64,000 nt of DNA from an uncultured Paracoccaceae bacterium (GTDB lineage: Bacteria; Pseudomonadota; Alphaproteobacteria; Rhodobacterales; Rhodobacteraceae), in NCBI GenBank assembly GCA_938049225.1, contig CALICM010000005.1, positions 1 through 64,000 of the forward strand. Direction: 5' to 3'. Under the pieces are notes generated by a model. The model was not told where the DNA came from. It saw only the letters and a program-made list of their open reading frames with translations, and did not search any database. Of this stretch, positions 62,483 through 64,000 are shown one piece after another. Numbering within the stretch: position 1 is the first letter of the stretch; each line of letters begins with the position of its first letter. The position numbers and the translations under genes were made by a program.

Positions 62483-63357
62483 GGGAGTTTGACCCCGGCC
62501 CGGTCCGCCAGAATTTTCGCCACGGCTGCATCGGCCTCGCGGCCTAAACCCTGGGCCGACGCCTGGGTGAACAGTGCAAGGGCGGCTTGGCTGAGCGGCA
62601 GATCGGCATCTGCGGCAGTTTGCGAGACAATACCAAGATCTTTGACAAAGATATCGACAGCCGAGAAGGGTGTATAATCGCCCTCGACCACCTGGCGCCC
62701 CCGGTTCTCGAACATCCACGACCCGCCGGCGCTGTCGCAAATCACATCATAAACAGTCTGCAGATCCAGCCCCTCGCGGGTCGCCAAGACCATCGCCTCG
62801 GCCATCGCCGCGATATGGACGCCGGCGAGTAACTGGTTTATCATCTTGATCTTTGAACCGACACCGGGGGCCTCGCCCAAACGGAAAACCTTGGTGGACA
62901 CCGCTTCCAGCGCGGGGGCCGCTTTATCGAAGGCTTTGGCGGCACCCGAGGCGATGATCGTTAACTCGCCGCTGCCCGCCTTGGCGGCTCCGCCCGAAAC
63001 GGGCGCGTCGATCACGGCCATGCCCGCCGCCACAAGGTCCGCCGCGATGCGCACTGCTTCGGCCGGGGGAATGGTGGTGCAAAGGACGAAAACCGCGCCC
63101 AGGGGGGCCGCGCTGACAGCGCCACGACCGCCAAAGAGTACAGCCTGTGCCTGCTGCGCGTTGACAACGAACACGAAGACAACATCGGCATCGCGAGCAG
63201 CCTCCGCCGGGGTAACAGCGGGGCGACCACCGGCCTCGGAAAACCGCTCAAGCGTTTCTTCGACGACATCGCAACCCGCCGTTTGAATGCCCGCCCTGAG
63301 CAGCGAGACTGCCGCCCCCCAACCCATCGATCCCAGTCCAATCACAGCTGCTTTCAT
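62479..63357 (-). CDS. ltnD: L-threonate dehydrogenase-like oxidoreductase
   Basis: [74 protein letters not shown]. Confidence 0.85.
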   Translation of the reverse strand: MKAAVIGLGSMGWGAAVSLLRAGIQTAGCDVVEETLERFSEAGGRPAVTPAEAARDADVVFVFVVNAQQAQAVLFGGRGAVSAAPLGAVFVLCTTIPPAEAVRIAADLVAAGMAVIDAPVSGGAAKAGSGELTIIASGAAKAFDKAAPALEAVSTKVFRLGEAPGVGSKIKMINQLLAGVHIAAMAEAMVLATREGLDLQTVYDVICDSAGGSWMFENRGRQVVEGDYTPFSAVDIFVKDLGIVSQTAADADLPLSQAALALFTQASAQGLGREADAAVAKILADRAGVKLP

Positions 63358-63358
63358 A

Positions 63359-64000
63359 TCAAGCCCCCCGGCTCAAAGTACGTTGCACGGCGTCTTGCCA
63401 GCCTGCATAGCGCCGGGTGCGGGTGTCAGTGTCCATTTGCGGTTCGAACCGCTGCTCCAGCGCCCAATTGGCCGCGAATCCGGCTTGATCCGGATAGATC
63501 CCAGCCCGCTGCCCCGCCAACCAGGCCGCCCCCAGGGCAGTGGTTTCCAGCACTTTGGGGCGATCAACCGGGGCGCCCAGCATATCGGACAGAAATTGCA
63601 TCGACCAATCCGAGGCGGACATGCCGCCATCGACACGCAGCACCGCTTGGGCCTGGTCCGCACCCCAATCCCCCTGCATTGCTTCCCACAAATCACGGGT
63701 TTGGAAAGCAACAGATTCGAGGGCCGCACGGGCAAATTCGGCGGGGCCGGAAGCACGGGTGAGACCATAGATCGCCCCGCGGCAATCGGCGTCCCAATAG
63801 GGCGCGCCAAGGCCGGTGAAGGCCGGAACAAGGTAGAGTTCCTGTGCAGGGTCGGCGGCCGCCGCCAAGGGCTGAGTTTCGGTTGCGTGGCGGATGATTT
63901 TCAGGCCATCGCGCAACCATTGGACAACAGCGCCCGCGATAAAGATCGACCCCTCAAGGGCATAGGTCGGCTTGCCGTCAAACTGATAGGCGATGGTGGT
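63359..64000 (-). CDS. glpK: Glycerol kinase, C-terminal part (truncated by window edge)
   Basis: [68 protein letters not shown]. Confidence 0.95.
   Translation of the reverse strand, partial: TTIAYQFDGKPTYALEGSIFIAGAVVQWLRDGLKIIRHATETQPLAAAADPAQELYLVPAFTGLGAPYWDADCRGAIYGLTRASGPAEFARAALESVAFQTRDLWEAMQGDWGADQAQAVLRVDGGMSASDWSMQFLSDMLGAPVDRPKVLETTALGAAWLAGQRAGIYPDQAGFAANWALEQRFEPQMDTDTRTRRYAGWQDAVQRTLSRGA

Noticed and set aside
1-64000. Search for CRISPR arrays, IS elements, prophage genes, tRNA and rRNA
   Set aside because: No regularly spaced direct repeats, no transposase, integrase or phage structural proteins, and no GGTTCGANTCC-type T-arms recognised by eye; tRNAscan and ISfinder would be needed to be certain.

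Overview
The window is a high-GC chromosomal segment whose gene content and sequence style fit Rhodobacterales (Rhodobacteraceae), judged by eye without any search. It is mostly core genome. It opens with the 5' end of tuf (minus strand), then metG, argF/argD, gcrA, selO, mgtE, guaD and a Glu/Leu dehydrogenase. A long minus-strand block follows: hrpB, recN, bamD, lpxC and a nearly complete dcw cell-wall/division cluster (ftsZ, ftsA, ftsQ, ddl, murB, two DUF2484 genes, murC, murG, ftsW, murD, mraY, murF, murE, ftsI, ftsL, rsmH, mraZ). The dcw cluster is interrupted by accessory genes at two places. After it come a USP/SulP pair, small-enzyme genes and an acid-sugar (tetronate) module with a pyrE-like gene, ending in a partial glpK. 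I found no CRISPR array, prophage, IS transposase, rRNA or tRNA. The strongest unexplained signal is a ~102 bp nested palindromic element present in three ~95% identical copies. One copy lies inside, and breaks the frame of, a SAM-methyltransferase gene in the dcw cluster. All three copies are open in the same frame, like Rickettsia palindromic elements. Other notable signals: a long mraZ leader with an internal terminator resembling Rhodobacter UpsM; a ~940 bp ORF-poor convergent gap with several strong hairpins; a perfect FNR-type box upstream of a DksA-like gene; a KLC-type TPR membrane protein inserted in the dcw cluster; and a GGDEF protein with degenerate active and inhibitory sites.
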